A DNA stretch of 64,000 nt from JBMNIZ01 sp050951405 (GTDB lineage: Bacteria > Bacillota > DULZ01), in the NCBI GenBank assembly GCA_050951405.1, contig JBMNIZ010000006.1, positions 1 through 64,000 of the forward strand. The letters are read 5' to 3'. Position 1 is the stretch's first letter. Each line of letters starts with the position of its first letter. Under the pieces are notes generated by a model. The model was given only the letters and a program-made list of their open reading frames with translations. It made no database searches and was not told the origin of the DNA. Shown here piece by piece: positions 8,551-16,386 of this stretch. The position numbers and the translations under genes are program-made.

Positions 8551-8901
8551 TTAGACTTTAATCATCTCCACGGGCATGGGCGCAGAAATAGCCACGAAAA
8601 CCAGCGGTTGATCCCCTGTACACCTGCCTCCATGAATATCCCCCTTAGCCGCCACGGCCACCATGCCCGGCTCCAAAGGATGGGTCTCCCCGTTACCCAG
8701 GTAGTATTCCCCTTCTCCCGCCAATACTATCCACACATCATCAGTCTCCGGATGAAAGTGGGCGGGCAACTCCTCTCCTGGAGGGATATACCAAACTACT
8801 CCATTACTCCTGGCATTTTCATAAAAGACGGTTTTGGTGGCCTTATCCTTAGTCTCCAGCTTCCCCACAATCTCCTGCACGGAAAACAACCTTTGTGCCA
8901 T
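8551..8901 (-). CDS. Single-domain cupin protein
   Basis: A 116-residue single cupin barrel. Motif 1 is HFHPETDDVWIVLAGEGEYYLG (two His and a Glu-like position for metal binding) and motif 2 is about PGMVAVAAKGDIHGGRC with the third His. Such small cupins can be sugar or keto-acid isomerases, dioxygenases or ligand sensors; nothing here selects among them. A terminator follows directly. The ATG start has GAAAGGATG upstream. Confidence 0.8.
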   Translation of the reverse strand: MAQRLFSVQEIVGKLETKDKATKTVFYENARSNGVVWYIPPGEELPAHFHPETDDVWIVLAGEGEYYLGNGETHPLEPGMVAVAAKGDIHGGRCTGDQPLVFVAISAPMPVEMIKV

Positions 8902-8954
8902 GGCCAGTCATCCTTTCTTTAATATTTTTATACTCTGCTCCTGCCACGATCCTT

Positions 8955-10193
8955 TTAAGAAAGTACTGACTTGATTTTGGCAGCCAACCCTGCTATTTTC
9001 CTTGCAGGAATGGAGCAAATAGCCAAGCGCAGCCCTTTTTTCATGGGCACGGCAAAAACCCGTTCCTGCTGCAACCTGGAAGCAGCTGATTTGGCTTCCG
9101 CCACCGGTAAAGAAATAAAGAAACCGGCAAAATAGGGACACATTTCCAATTGTTCCTCTTTCGCTTCCCGGACAAATATATTGGCCCGGCCAGCTAAAAG
9201 CTGTCGATAGAAATCCCTTTCCTCCCTGATCCGGGTAAGCAAATCAGGATTTCCCACAATTTCCACCAATAATTCCTGGGGTAAGCGAGTGACATTGGAC
9301 CAGTTGGCCCGATTTGAGTAGGAATTTACTTCCAGAAATTCTTCCACCACCCGCCGGTTGGAACTGATGGCGATCAGGGCACCGCAACGTAACCCGTAAG
9401 CTAAAAAAGTTTTGGACATGCTGAAGGCCACGGTGACGACAATATTCTCCGGAAGACCTCCGAATAAACGGAAAAAAGCCCGTACTTCCTCGGCTTCACC
9501 GGCATAATCCATATAGGCGATATCCACCAACAGAGTAATTTTTTTCGTCTTGTTCCGGGCCACTTCTCGCAAAAAGCTCAGAACAGCCTGCCATTCGCGC
9601 AGGGATAAACTGAAACCGGTGGGATTGTGGGCCGGGCTGTTCAAAACAATCACCAGATTTTCCTGTTCCTGGAGCAGCTCTTGCACCTTTTCCTGAAAAG
9701 AAGCCAGGTTGAAGGTATTTTCACCGGTAAAAAGAGAAAAGGTCTCCACATGCCGGCCGAATTCCCCGGCGATCACAGCGTAAGCACCCCAGTACCAATC
9801 GGGTATCAAGATCCTGCTGCCTTCCTCGGCATAATTGTAAAAAACATGCCGGATAGCTCCCGTGCCCCCGGGGGTGGCGATGGCTGCCAAGTATGCCTCC
9901 GGCCTTGCCCGGCCGAAGGTAAATTCCATAGCAGCCTCCGCAAAACCGGGAATGCCTTTTATAGGTGCATAATCCATCATTCTCCAGGCCGGTATTTCCT
10001 TGATTAAATCATTGACAGCAGAAAAAGTAGCCAGCTGTCCCTCATCATCATAAATTGTTCCAATAGAAGCATTAATGATTCCCTCGGGACCGTACCGGGC
10101 TGCAGCTTCCTTGGCAGCGCTGGCCACGGAAAAAACCGGGTCAATAAATTGCTTGCCCCGGGCTTGCCCGGCGGTCATTGAAATCTGCCCCAT
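8955..10193 (-). CDS. Class I/II (aromatic-type) aminotransferase
   Basis: A 412-residue PLP enzyme of fold type I. The N-terminus of the large domain has IINASIGTIYDDEGQL; the cofactor-binding elements are NSPAHNPTGFSLS, LLVDIAYMDY and the Schiff-base lysine in FSMSKTFLAYGLRCG. The sequence resembles the TyrB-like aspartate/aromatic aminotransferases, so aromatic amino acids are a reasonable substrate, but the exact specificity is inference. An aromatic theme fits the nearby ABC importer with a T-box leader. The start is the ATG followed by GQISMTAGQ; a GGAGG-type box lies just upstream (AGGAGGAAATTTA). Confidence 0.85.
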   Translation of the reverse strand: MGQISMTAGQARGKQFIDPVFSVASAAKEAAARYGPEGIINASIGTIYDDEGQLATFSAVNDLIKEIPAWRMMDYAPIKGIPGFAEAAMEFTFGRARPEAYLAAIATPGGTGAIRHVFYNYAEEGSRILIPDWYWGAYAVIAGEFGRHVETFSLFTGENTFNLASFQEKVQELLQEQENLVIVLNSPAHNPTGFSLSLREWQAVLSFLREVARNKTKKITLLVDIAYMDYAGEAEEVRAFFRLFGGLPENIVVTVAFSMSKTFLAYGLRCGALIAISSNRRVVEEFLEVNSYSNRANWSNVTRLPQELLVEIVGNPDLLTRIREERDFYRQLLAGRANIFVREAKEEQLEMCPYFAGFFISLPVAEAKSAASRLQQERVFAVPMKKGLRLAICSIPARKIAGLAAKIKSVLS

Positions 10194-10307
10194 TAAATTT
10201 CCTCCTTACGCCTGCCTCTTCACTAGAAAACACATGCAGATGTTTTCGGCAAATGAAATGCAGAATCCTTTCTTTAATTAAAATTCAGTCCATTAAGTAA
10301 TACCGTC

Positions 10308-10889
10308 TCAATCAAAACAGCCGGCAAACAGCGCCAGAATAATCAATCCGTTATAGACCCCGTGAGCAATTACGGGAATGAGCAGTTCTCCGCTTATTTG
10401 ATAAATATGGGCAAAAACCATCCCTATGCCAAAGGCCGCCAGACCGTAGCCCCAAAGAGCCCTTTTCCCGCCCGTATGGAGCAGGCCGAAAATGAAACTG
10501 GAAACAAAAATCCCCAACAAAGGCTGCAACACTCCCCGGAATAAGATCTCTTCACCTAAGGCCGACCCTATGCCCATGAAAAGGAGGCCCGGCAGAACGA
10601 ATTCTTCCTTCATAGAATGTAATACCGGGGCTACAGACCGGCGTAAAGGAGAAAAAATCCGATAGACTCCTCCCACAGCCACTGCTGCCGCCACAGCCAC
10701 AGCCAGCCCGTAGAGGCAGATTTCTCCCCAACTCCTCCGGGGGAAAAGCAGATCCCCAATGCTCTGCCCCCTGAAGCAGAACATTAATACACAAGCCAAT
10801 CCGATCATCAGGATTTGGCTGATCACAGTCAGCAAAACGCACTTGCCAAAACCAATCTTTCCCTGCCCCATTCCTTGCCTCGCCTCCAT
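10308..10889 (-). CDS. CPBP-family intramembrane metalloprotease
   Basis: A 193-residue membrane protein with the three Abi/CPBP motifs: EEILFRG (catalytic Glu pair and Arg), FIFGLLH, and HGVYNGL. About six hydrophobic helices are visible. The family includes CAAX prenyl endopeptidase homologues and bacteriocin self-immunity proteins; its role here is unknown. The start is the ATG of MEARQGMG, preceded by GGAAGGGAAGGAAA. Confidence 0.87.
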   Translation of the reverse strand: MEARQGMGQGKIGFGKCVLLTVISQILMIGLACVLMFCFRGQSIGDLLFPRRSWGEICLYGLAVAVAAAVAVGGVYRIFSPLRRSVAPVLHSMKEEFVLPGLLFMGIGSALGEEILFRGVLQPLLGIFVSSFIFGLLHTGGKRALWGYGLAAFGIGMVFAHIYQISGELLIPVIAHGVYNGLIILALFAGCFD

Positions 10890-11007
10890 TTTCCTTCCCT
10901 TCCACCTGCCACCGAACCTTCCATCGGTTTTCCCTGATCAGGAATACCACAGGTAGTATTATATAAGTTTCATGCCGCTTCCGTCTATCTCTTTCCAGGA
11001 AAGGACC

Positions 11008-11044
11008 TTAAAAAGGGAAGAAGGCCGGTTTTTCCGGCCTTCTT
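11008..11044 (-). terminator. Terminator of the ABC importer operon
   Basis: AAGAAGGCCGG and CCGGCCTTCTT form an 11-bp stem, followed on the minus strand by CCCTTTTTAAGG. Confidence 0.88.
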
Positions 11045-11047
11045 CGG

Positions 11048-11872
11048 CTAGGCTATATCATCAGAAGTCTTTACCTTGGCAAAAAGCAACAAGCGATCGT
11101 TGGCCAACTGTTTGCCGCTGTTCTTCTCAAACTGTCTTAAGATATCCTGGGTGGTCATTTGCTTCCTTTCCTGGCCGGAAATATCGAAAACGATCCTGCC
11201 CTCATGCATCATCACGGTTCTGCTGCCGATTCTCAAGGAATCATTGATATTATGAGTGACCATCAAAGTAGTTAACCCGGCTTCCTCCACAATAGTTTTG
11301 GTCAAAGCCAGGACTTTTTCGCCGGTTTTCGGATCCAAAGCGGCCGTATGCTCATCCAGGAGCAACAGCTTGGGCCTTTGTAAGATGGCCATGAGCAGAG
11401 TCAATGCTTGTCTTTGGCCTCCCGAAAGAAGGCCTACGGGAGTGGTCAAACGGTCTTCCAGGCCCAAACCCAATTTAGCCAGCTCTTCTTTCATTCTGAT
11501 TCGGGCGGGCCCATTCAGAGCTTTTCTTAAACCCCGGCGCTGTCCCCGCCTGACGGCCAAAGCCAAGTTCTCTTCAATAGTCATGGAAGCAGCCGTCCCC
11601 AGCAAGGGATCTTGAAAAACCCTGCCGATGAAGGCGGCCCTTTGGTAATCCCGCATTGCGGTAATGTCTTCCCCTTCCACAATGATCCTGCCCACATCTA
11701 TGGGCCACATGCCGGCCACTGCGTTCAATAAGCTGGATTTTCCTGCCCCATTGCTGCCGATAATCGTCACAAACTCTCCCGCTTGTAGGCTCAAGTCCAC
11801 CCCGTCAAGAGCGACTTTCTCATTAATTCCGCCCTTGTTGAATACTTTAGTTACCTTCTTCAAAAGAAGCAC
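11048..11872 (-). CDS. ABC importer ATP-binding protein (TrpXYZ/tyrosine-uptake type)
   Basis: The 274-residue ATPase shows Walker A GSNGAGKSS, signature LSGGQRQALTLL, Walker B LLLLDEHTA and the H-loop MVTHNINDSL. It is the last gene of a three-gene operon (binding lipoprotein, permease, ATPase); its GTG start lies inside the permease 3' end, which overlaps it by 26 bp. The set matches the unnamed ABC_sub_bind transporter group that includes predicted TrpXYZ and the Clostridioides difficile tyrosine uptake system. Confidence 0.9.
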   Translation of the reverse strand: MLLLKKVTKVFNKGGINEKVALDGVDLSLQAGEFVTIIGSNGAGKSSLLNAVAGMWPIDVGRIIVEGEDITAMRDYQRAAFIGRVFQDPLLGTAASMTIEENLALAVRRGQRRGLRKALNGPARIRMKEELAKLGLGLEDRLTTPVGLLSGGQRQALTLLMAILQRPKLLLLDEHTAALDPKTGEKVLALTKTIVEEAGLTTLMVTHNINDSLRIGSRTVMMHEGRIVFDISGQERKQMTTQDILRQFEKNSGKQLANDRLLLFAKVKTSDDIA

Positions 11873-12764
11873 CGGACCACCTCCCCATCAGCTGCTGCTT
11901 CACTTTAAACTGGGGCACCGTCAAAGCCAGAACCACCAGCACAGCAGTCACCAGTTTCAAATCAGTAGACTGCAAACCTAAACGCAGAACCAAAGAAATA
12001 ATCAAGCGGTAAACCAGCGAGCCTCCGGCCACAGCCAGAAAGATCCTTAACAAAGAACCGGTGCCGATCAAGACTTCGCCAATAATCACGGCGGCCAGCC
12101 CGGAAATGATCATCCCGATGCCCATGCCAATATCGGCAAAGCCTTGGAACTGAGCAATCGAAGCTCCACAAAGAGCCACCAGCCCGTTGCCCAGGCCCAA
12201 GCCAAACAATTTCATCCTATCCACATTGATTCCCAAGCTTTTGACCATAGTTTCGTTATCGCCGGTGGCCCGGAGGGCCAGCCCCAACTCCGTCTGGAAT
12301 AACCAGTACAAAAAGAAGATTAAAAGCATTACCATGGCTGCCCCGAAAACCAAGGCCACGTACTTTTGCGGCAATCCCAAACGGACCAGATCGCTATAAA
12401 CGGTATCCATGCCCAGGAGAGGAACATTTGCCTTGCCCATGATCCGCAAATTGACCGAATAGAGGGCGGTCATGGATAGAATCCCTGCCAAAAGTGGTGT
12501 AATTTTAAACTTAGCATGAAGGATGCCGGTACAGATTCCCGCCAATACCCCCATCAGGGGAGCTACCGCCAGCCCCAGCCAAGGGCTGTAGCCGCCGGTG
12601 ATCAAAACGGCTGCAGTAGCCGCCCCCAGGGTAAAACTTCCGTCTACGGTCAAATCGGGAAAATCTAAAGTGCGAAAAGTAATATATACCCCTAGAACCA
12701 TGATTGCATAAATTAAACCTAATTCCACTGCTCCAAAGAGTATGCTGATTTTCACTGTCGTCAC
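11847..12764 (-). CDS. ABC importer permease (BPD_transp_2-like)
   Basis: A 305-residue integral membrane protein with about eight hydrophobic segments. The pattern FRTLDFPDLTVDGSFTLGAA at about 31-50 is characteristic of the permeases paired with ABC_sub_bind lipoproteins. A single gene would form a homodimeric pore. It overlaps the ATPase gene and follows the lipoprotein gene by 6 bp, so all three are co-transcribed. Confidence 0.9.
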   Translation of the reverse strand: MTTVKISILFGAVELGLIYAIMVLGVYITFRTLDFPDLTVDGSFTLGAATAAVLITGGYSPWLGLAVAPLMGVLAGICTGILHAKFKITPLLAGILSMTALYSVNLRIMGKANVPLLGMDTVYSDLVRLGLPQKYVALVFGAAMVMLLIFFLYWLFQTELGLALRATGDNETMVKSLGINVDRMKLFGLGLGNGLVALCGASIAQFQGFADIGMGIGMIISGLAAVIIGEVLIGTGSLLRIFLAVAGGSLVYRLIISLVLRLGLQSTDLKLVTAVLVVLALTVPQFKVKQQLMGRWSGASFEEGN

Positions 12765-12770
12765 CCCGAA

Positions 12771-13811
12771 TTATTCCTCGATTAATTCAGAAGCCCGGTC
12801 AAGAACGCTTTGCGGAACAGTCACGTTCATTTCTTTTGCTGCCTTTAAGTTGACAGTGATGGAAAAATCAGATTGGACATCAATGGGAATTTCAGCAGGA
12901 TTGGCTCCTTGCAGGATCTGCAGGGCCTTTTCCCCGGTCTGCCTGCCCAACTTGTAGTAATCCACCCCTACTGTAGCCAACCCTCCTCTTCTCACCGAAT
13001 CCCCTTCTCCCGGAAACATGGGAATATCATTTTCATAGGATACTTTGATAACCGCTTCCAAAGCCGAGACTACGGTATTATCCGTAGGCACATAGATCGC
13101 ATCCACTTTGCCGATGAGGGACTGAGCTGCCTGCAGGACTTCACCTGAGTTGGTGGGCGTGGCTTCCACCACTTCCAGAGACAATTCCTCTGCCACCGCT
13201 TTCACTTCTTCCGCTTGTACCACCGAGTTTTGCTCCCCGCTGTTATACATCAAACCTATTCTTGCGGCCTGGGGTACAATTTCTTTGAGGAGCAAAATCT
13301 GTTCCTTGACGGAAAAATAGTCCGAAGTCCCTGTAACATTCCTACCCGGTCTTTCCAGACTTTCCGCCAGCTTTGCCCCCACCGGATCTGTTACAGCGGT
13401 AATGAGAATAGGTATCTCCTGAGTAGCCTGGGCCATGGCCTGGGCAGCCGGTGTGGCTATGGCCAGAATCAAATCAGGCGCATCCTGGGCAAATTGCTGA
13501 GCGATGGACTGGGCAATGGACATGTCCGCCTGCGCGTTCTTCAAGGCAACTTTTAAGTTATCCCCTTCTTGATAACCGTTTTCCGCCAGCACATCCAAAA
13601 AACCCTGTCGGGCTGCATCCAAGGACGGATGCTCCACCAGTTGGATAATGCCAAGATTTACCACCTTTTGATCTTCTACTTGCTCTTCTGCAGCTGGCCC
13701 TTCCACTTCCTGCCCACTGTCCTGTTGTTTCTGCCCGCAAGCTGACCCCGCAAGTAAGACTAATGACAATATTACCAATAATATCAATATTCCGTTCGTT
13801 CTTTTCATCAT
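12771..13811 (-). CDS. ABC importer substrate-binding lipoprotein (ABC_sub_bind family)
   Basis: This 346-residue exported lipoprotein has a signal peptide with lipobox LAGSAC (Cys about 25), then an acidic linker and a two-lobed periplasmic-binding fold (VVNLGIIQLVEHPSLDAARQ, PDLILAIATPAAQAMAQATQ, PILITAVTDPVGAKL, AIYVPTDNTV). Family members are predicted or shown to bind aromatic amino acids. The start follows GAGGAGGAGCG. The T-box leader upstream indicates regulation by an uncharged tRNA; the candidate specifier is UUC (Phe). Confidence 0.9.
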   Translation of the reverse strand: MMKRTNGILILLVILSLVLLAGSACGQKQQDSGQEVEGPAAEEQVEDQKVVNLGIIQLVEHPSLDAARQGFLDVLAENGYQEGDNLKVALKNAQADMSIAQSIAQQFAQDAPDLILAIATPAAQAMAQATQEIPILITAVTDPVGAKLAESLERPGRNVTGTSDYFSVKEQILLLKEIVPQAARIGLMYNSGEQNSVVQAEEVKAVAEELSLEVVEATPTNSGEVLQAAQSLIGKVDAIYVPTDNTVVSALEAVIKVSYENDIPMFPGEGDSVRRGGLATVGVDYYKLGRQTGEKALQILQGANPAEIPIDVQSDFSITVNLKAAKEMNVTVPQSVLDRASELIEE

Positions 13812-13920
13812 CGCTCCTCCTCATTTTTATTTTATTGATCATCGTTGTATTTATTGTTTTTTAGCCCACTTCGCTTTCCGGCAACGGCACTTTTCCAGCA
13901 ACCCTCCTTTCTTTTCCAGC

Positions 13921-14033
13921 TAACAAAAAACCACAGTTTTCCTTTCCAGGGACGAAACTGTGGTTTTCGCGGTACCACCCTAGTTGGCTGCAAAAGCCCT
14001 CTCTTCGGTATAGAAGAATACTCCCCCTGCGCC
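13921..14033 (-). promoter_or_regulatory. Second T-box antiterminator/terminator module of the ABC operon leader
   Basis: A second AGGGTGGTACCGCG T-box core (13968-13981) lies about 100 nt downstream of the first. It is followed by a terminator in which AACCACAGTTT pairs with AAACTGTGGTT and continues as TTTTGTT. Only a small stem (GGCTTTTGCAGCC) precedes it, so there is no room for a specifier-bearing stem I. It appears to be a duplicated decision module that shares the first leader's stem I or acts through the tRNA acceptor end alone. Confidence 0.85.
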
Positions 14034-14326
14034 GCCAAAAAAAAGAAAAACTTTCCGTCCATAGGGACGAAAAGTTTTTTCGCGGTACCACCCTATTTGT
14101 AGCAAATGCTGCCACTTGGCGACAAGGTACGGGAATTGCTTCCGATACCTCCTCCCTTTTAACGGCAGGAGAACCCGGCCGGAGCTACTGCTCTTCTTTC
14201 ACCCCGGCAGTTTGGAAGGGAACTTCAGAAGGCTTCATTCTAAGAGCGCTTCCAGTCACGACGCTCTCTCCCTGAAGAACTCCCCCGACCTACTTTCCTT
14301 CCGCATCACTGTTTCCATATGTTTGA
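14034..14326 (-). promoter_or_regulatory. T-box riboswitch leader (complete, first module)
   Basis: The transcript carries the T-box landmarks in order: AAAGTA (5' side of the specifier loop), the AG-bulge AGAGAGCG, the distal loop, the 3' side of stem I, the conserved AGTAGCTCC...CCGTTA region, then the AGGGTGGTACCGCG antiterminator bulge (14081-14094) and a terminator hairpin AAACTTTTCGTCC/GGACGGAAAGTTT with a long T-run. By analogy with the GAA-N-specifier spacing of known leaders, CTGAAG-TTC-CC puts the specifier at 14220-14222, UUC for phenylalanine. The specifier assignment is tentative. Confidence 0.88.
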
Positions 14327-14331
14327 TCTTT

Positions 14332-14360
14332 AGTATAATTCCCCTCCCACCGGCTGTCAA
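14332..14360 (-). promoter_or_regulatory. Sigma-A promoter of the T-box leader
   Basis: A perfect -35 TTGACA (14355-14360), a 17-bp spacer and -10 TATACT (14332-14337) on the minus strand place the start just before the T-box stem I. Confidence 0.85.
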
Positions 14361-14387
14361 GTGGAAATTTGCCTTTTTGTTGTTATC

Positions 14388-15604
14388 GGGGAATTGCAAG
14401 TTTAATTGCCACCCATATTTTGGCATCCTCTGATTATACTGCCATCTTTGCCATCTCATTGGCAGATTTATATCCATGAATTTTTCTTGGGTAATTATTC
14501 ATCCAGTTCTCAATTCGCCTAATATCTTTCTGTTTAAGCTTGCTGATATCTGTGCCCTTTGGAATAAACCGACGTATTAGCTTATTAGCATTTTCATTGG
14601 ACCCACGTTCCCATGCGCTGAATGGGTGAGCATAATAGATTTTAGTCCGATGAGTGCCCGGCTTTCTGATTGAACTCTCTAATTCTACACTATTAAGAAA
14701 CTCGCTTCCGTTATCTACCGTAATGGTTTTGAACACTTCTGAAAAGCGTGCTCCGTACTCTCTTTCAAGCCTATCCAGCGTTTTCTTCACTGATTTCTGT
14801 GTCTTTTCCGGCATCTTTCGGGTAATCTCTTTTCTAAACTTGCGTTCTGTTAGAACTAAGAGTGCGGCTTTGCCTTTCCCTTTGCCGCTTACAACACAAT
14901 CCATCTCCCAATGGCCGGCTTCTTCACGAGTATTAGCTGCCGCAGGTCTTTCTTCAATGCTTCTGCCTTTTAGATTGTTGTGGGCAACTCGTACCCTCTT
15001 ATGGCGATTTTTTTTAGGTACTCGTTTTACTGGAAGGTTTTTATTTGTTATATTTGCAAATACTTCTTTGTCGATATAGTTATAGAGCGTTTTTGTGCAT
15101 ATACTAGTCTTAAATTTTAAGCCTTTTGCCCGGATTTCGCCAATGACTGCGTCAGGGGTATATCCCTCTTTGATAATCTTTTTTTCAATGTAATCGGCTA
15201 GTCCATGGTCATGACCGATCTTTAAGCATGCTCCCTTATTAGCAGCTCTCTCCCGGTATATTCGCTCTGCTGTATCTGCACAGTATCTATCAACATAAAC
15301 CAGGTCGCTTCTCAGCATCCTGACAGTTCCACGGGCAATCTCACGTTCGATGGTTCGCTTATGCTTGCCTAACAGCTTTGCTATCTCGCTGGGTGACTTC
15401 TTCTCCTTTAGAAGAATTTCAATCTGATAGCGTTCTTTTACAGTGATGTGTTTAAAACGGCGGGAAGTCGTGGTACAATTGAGTTGACTCATGTGCTTTG
15501 CCTCCTTTATGTTTTTAAGCGTAGTTACCTTAAACATATCAGAGGTTTAGCCTTGAGTCTCTATTTTTTATTAAATGCGGCAATTAATTTTACAACTTAC
15601 CCCT
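14388..15604. mobile_element. IS30-family insertion sequence
   Basis: The element contains one intact transposase gene and imperfect terminal inverted repeats. The left end reads GGGAATTGCAAGTTTAATTG and the right end in reverse complement GGGTAAGTTGTAAAATTAAT, both continuing to ATTGCC. A short target duplication could not be assigned with confidence. Its left end stops 28 bp before the -35 box of the T-box promoter, so it replaced whatever lay upstream but left the promoter intact. Confidence 0.8.
14434..15492 (-). CDS. IS30-family transposase
   Basis: A 352-residue transposase. An N-terminal helix-turn-helix (ITVKERYQIEILLKEKKSPS then EIAKLLGKHKRTIEREIARG) is followed by the DDE core: GHWEMDCVV (first Asp), TVDNGSEF (second Asp) and YYAHPFSAWERGSNENANKL (Glu of the ERGSNEN motif). 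All catalytic residues are present and the length is normal, so it may be active. The ATG of MSQLNCTT is preferred because AAAGGAGGCAAAGCAC stands directly before it; the open frame extends 15 codons further. Confidence 0.93.
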   Translation of the reverse strand: MSQLNCTTTSRRFKHITVKERYQIEILLKEKKSPSEIAKLLGKHKRTIEREIARGTVRMLRSDLVYVDRYCADTAERIYRERAANKGACLKIGHDHGLADYIEKKIIKEGYTPDAVIGEIRAKGLKFKTSICTKTLYNYIDKEVFANITNKNLPVKRVPKKNRHKRVRVAHNNLKGRSIEERPAAANTREEAGHWEMDCVVSGKGKGKAALLVLTERKFRKEITRKMPEKTQKSVKKTLDRLEREYGARFSEVFKTITVDNGSEFLNSVELESSIRKPGTHRTKIYYAHPFSAWERGSNENANKLIRRFIPKGTDISKLKQKDIRRIENWMNNYPRKIHGYKSANEMAKMAV

Positions 15605-15740
15605 TTTTGTTTATTCTTTGGAGTGATATTATTGCAGGCAGGCATCGGGATAATATGGGAAGAGTGAAAAAGCTCTTCCCATCAGCACATCTTTTCTGTA
15701 ATTTGTAATTGTCAAACAGACAAGCCGGGCAAGACCTGAT

Positions 15741-15772
15741 TTGACCAGTTTGCCGGTTGGCAAACTTATATA
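15741..15772 (+). promoter_or_regulatory. Long-spacer promoter with perfect dyad, upstream of the sigma-factor gene
   Basis: TTGACC is followed by the perfect inverted repeat AGTTTGCC-GGTT-GGCAAACT and then TATATA, giving a 20-bp spacer. A dyad filling an overlong spacer is the layout of MerR-type regulated promoters, although no MerR gene is present here. It could equally be a simple repressor operator. Confidence 0.5.
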
Positions 15773-15858
15773 GATCTAAGCCAATGCGAAGGAAAATAAT
15801 CCGTGGGATTTTCCCTTATCACCTGTATAATAGATTAGGCGATAGAGGAGGTGGGCCG

Positions 15859-16386
15859 GTGAATGAACAGATTGTTGAGTTAATCAAAGCGCAAAAAGAT
15901 GAGGGTCTGAAACTCCTGCACCGCCAGTATGCGGGACTGATGCGGTATATTGTGGGAAATATTTTGCAGAGCCCCGAGGATACGGAGGAATGTCTTAGCG
16001 ATATCTACATAAAGGTCTGGAGTTCAATTGCAAGCTATTCTCCCGAAAAAAGCAAATTCAGCACCTGGCTCACCGTCATCGCGCGTAATGCAGCCCTCAA
16101 TTATTTGAAGCGCCACCATCAGACCCATGAGAAACTGCCGGAGGAGGCCGCGGATGGCTCTTCTCTGGAAGAAGAGGTCCTCCGCCGGGAAAGGGCAGAG
16201 GAGTTGAAACAGGCAATTGACAGCCTTTCAGCTGAAGAGCAACATCTTTTTTACCGCAAATACTATTACCTGCAAAAGACAGCTCAAATTGCCGCCGAGC
16301 TTGGAATGACAGAGCGGGCTGTGGAAGGGAAATTATATCGTCTGCGAAAAAAGTTGCAGCAACAATTAGGAGGTGAAGGCAGATGA
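15859..16386 (+). CDS. ECF-type RNA polymerase sigma factor
   Basis: A 175-residue sigma-70-family factor. Region 2 is recognisable in DTEECLSDIYIKVWSSIASY and KFSTWLTVIARNAALNYLKR, and region 4 in LSAEEQHLFYRKYYYL with TAQIAAELGMTERAVEGKLY. The GTG start was chosen because GAGGAGGTG lies 6 nt upstream; the frame continues 34 codons further upstream without homology. It overlaps the next gene by 4 bp (ATGA), implying co-translation with a cognate membrane anti-sigma factor. Confidence 0.9.
   Translation: MNEQIVELIKAQKDEGLKLLHRQYAGLMRYIVGNILQSPEDTEECLSDIYIKVWSSIASYSPEKSKFSTWLTVIARNAALNYLKRHHQTHEKLPEEAADGSSLEEEVLRRERAEELKQAIDSLSAEEQHLFYRKYYYLQKTAQIAAELGMTERAVEGKLYRLRKKLQQQLGGEGR

Noticed and set aside
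13921..14033. A second independent T-box riboswitch
   Set aside because: There is no space for stem I or a specifier between the first terminator and the second core, so it is treated as a partial module.
15655..15686. Inverted repeat ATGGGAAGAG/CTCTTCCCAT as a terminator
   Set aside because: No T-run follows on either strand and no gene ends close to it except the IS30 region; left as an unexplained hairpin.
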